Assembly (NCBI GenBank): GCA_024644775.1
Contig: JAHEHB010000346.1
Location: 1-5,973 of the forward strand
Length of the DNA: 5,973 nt
From: Deltaproteobacteria bacterium
GTDB lineage: Bacteria > Desulfobacterota > Desulfobacteria > Desulfobacterales > SURF-15
Direction of reading: 5' to 3'
Part shown: positions 5,570-5,973 of the stretch, piece by piece
Numbering within the stretch: the first letter of the stretch is position 1
Layout of the letters: the number at the start of each line of letters is the position of its first letter
Position numbers and translations under genes: made by a program
Notes under the pieces: generated by a model
Database searches by the model: none
What the model was told of the DNA's origin: nothing
The model's input: only the letters and a program-made list of their open reading frames with translations

Positions 5570-5973
5570 TTAAGTACCAACCACGATTCCGCCGTCTACA
5601 CGTAAAACTGCCCCTGAGATAAAACTTGCCTCGTCCGATGCTAGGTAAAGATAAGCGTTTGCAATGTCACGGGGATGGCCGACACGGCCCAAAGGAACGC
5701 GAGCCTTCATCTGGTCTATGATTTTGTCCGGCATGGACGATATGATATTTGTTTCAATGAATCCGGGTGCGACAGCGTTTACGCGGATATTATAGCGACC
5801 CAGCTCACGGGTCCAAACCTTGGTCATTCCGATAACGCCGGCCTTGGTCGCTACGTAATTGGTTTGGCCAAAATTGCCATCGATTCCAACAATTGAGGTG
5901 GCATTGAGAATAACGCCGCTGCCCTGGCGAATCATGCTCGGCACAACGGCTCGGGTGCAATTGAAAACACCTT
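5570..5973 (-). CDS. Short-chain dehydrogenase/reductase (FabG-like), N-terminus cut by window edge
   Basis: An NAD(P)-dependent oxidoreductase of the classical SDR family. The frame is open from the right edge and gives 133 complete residues. Counting from the first complete codon, the catalytic triad is Ser26 (in LNATSIVG), Tyr39 and Lys43 (YVATK), with the usual 13-residue Ser-Tyr distance. Further hallmarks are IRVNAVAPGFIET after the active site and a C-terminal YLASDEASFISGAVLRVDGG, typical of FabG-type proteins. About 110 residues are missing, including the TGxxxGxG cofactor loop, so the total would be near 245, normal for the family. A GTG at 5944 is internal and not the real start, because the frame continues upstream with GVFNCTRAVV. 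Substrates in the family range from 3-oxoacyl-ACP to alcohols, sugars and 3-hydroxyacyl-CoA; nothing here decides among them. Its stop lies 5 bases from that of the convergent nucleotidyltransferase gene. Confidence 0.93.
   Translation of the reverse strand, partial: GVFNCTRAVVPSMIRQGSGVILNATSIVGIDGNFGQTNYVATKAGVIGMTKVWTRELGRYNIRVNAVAPGFIETNIISSMPDKIIDQMKARVPLGRVGHPRDIANAYLYLASDEASFISGAVLRVDGGIVVGT

Noticed and set aside
1..5973. CRISPR arrays, tRNA or rRNA genes, insertion sequences
   Set aside because: I saw no spaced direct repeats, tRNA-like cloverleaf, conserved rRNA sequence, transposase gene or IS-type terminal repeats anywhere in the window.

Overview
The window looks like an accessory or catabolic stretch of a Gram-negative bacterial chromosome. 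The clearest clue is a peptide-type solute-binding protein with an ordinary (non-lipoprotein) export signal, which implies a periplasm. The protein style would fit an anaerobic deltaproteobacterium (Desulfobacterota), but that is only an impression; no marker gene fixes the taxonomy. Both edges cut through genes.

Positions 1-3552 carry part of an oligopeptide/dipeptide (Opp/Dpp) ABC importer, all on the minus strand. In transcription order these are a candidate promoter and long leader (about 3532-3317), the ATPase OppD/DppD-like (3316-2333), the ATPase OppF/DppF-like (2307-1261), an intergenic region with two strong hairpins, one of them a likely terminator (1146-1222), and the periplasmic substrate-binding protein (1092 to the left edge, C-terminus missing). 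No permease genes are visible. They may lie beyond the left edge, downstream of the binding protein.

Positions 3553-3915 hold a decayed fragment of a metal-dependent amidohydrolase (imidazolonepropionase/prolidase-like), broken at both ends and frameshifted at a short homopolymer. Positions 3916-4491 (minus) encode an FMN nitroreductase-family protein with a perfect ribosome binding site and a plausible promoter.

Positions 4784-5564 (plus) are a compact two-gene unit: a 75-residue helical protein of unknown function overlapping by 20 bases a 190-residue nucleotidyltransferase-fold protein related to the AbiEii/DUF6036 type. This is the least conventional part of the window and a candidate toxin-antitoxin-like or regulatory pair. 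It converges, with only 5 bases between stop codons, on a minus-strand short-chain dehydrogenase/reductase whose N-terminus lies beyond the right edge.

Functionally, the importer would bring in peptides or similar oligomers using two ATPases that both carry a four-cysteine, probable Fe-S motif. The amidohydrolase remnant just upstream may once have processed the imported substrate. The nitroreductase and SDR are flavin- and NAD(P)H-dependent redox enzymes with no evident link to the transporter.
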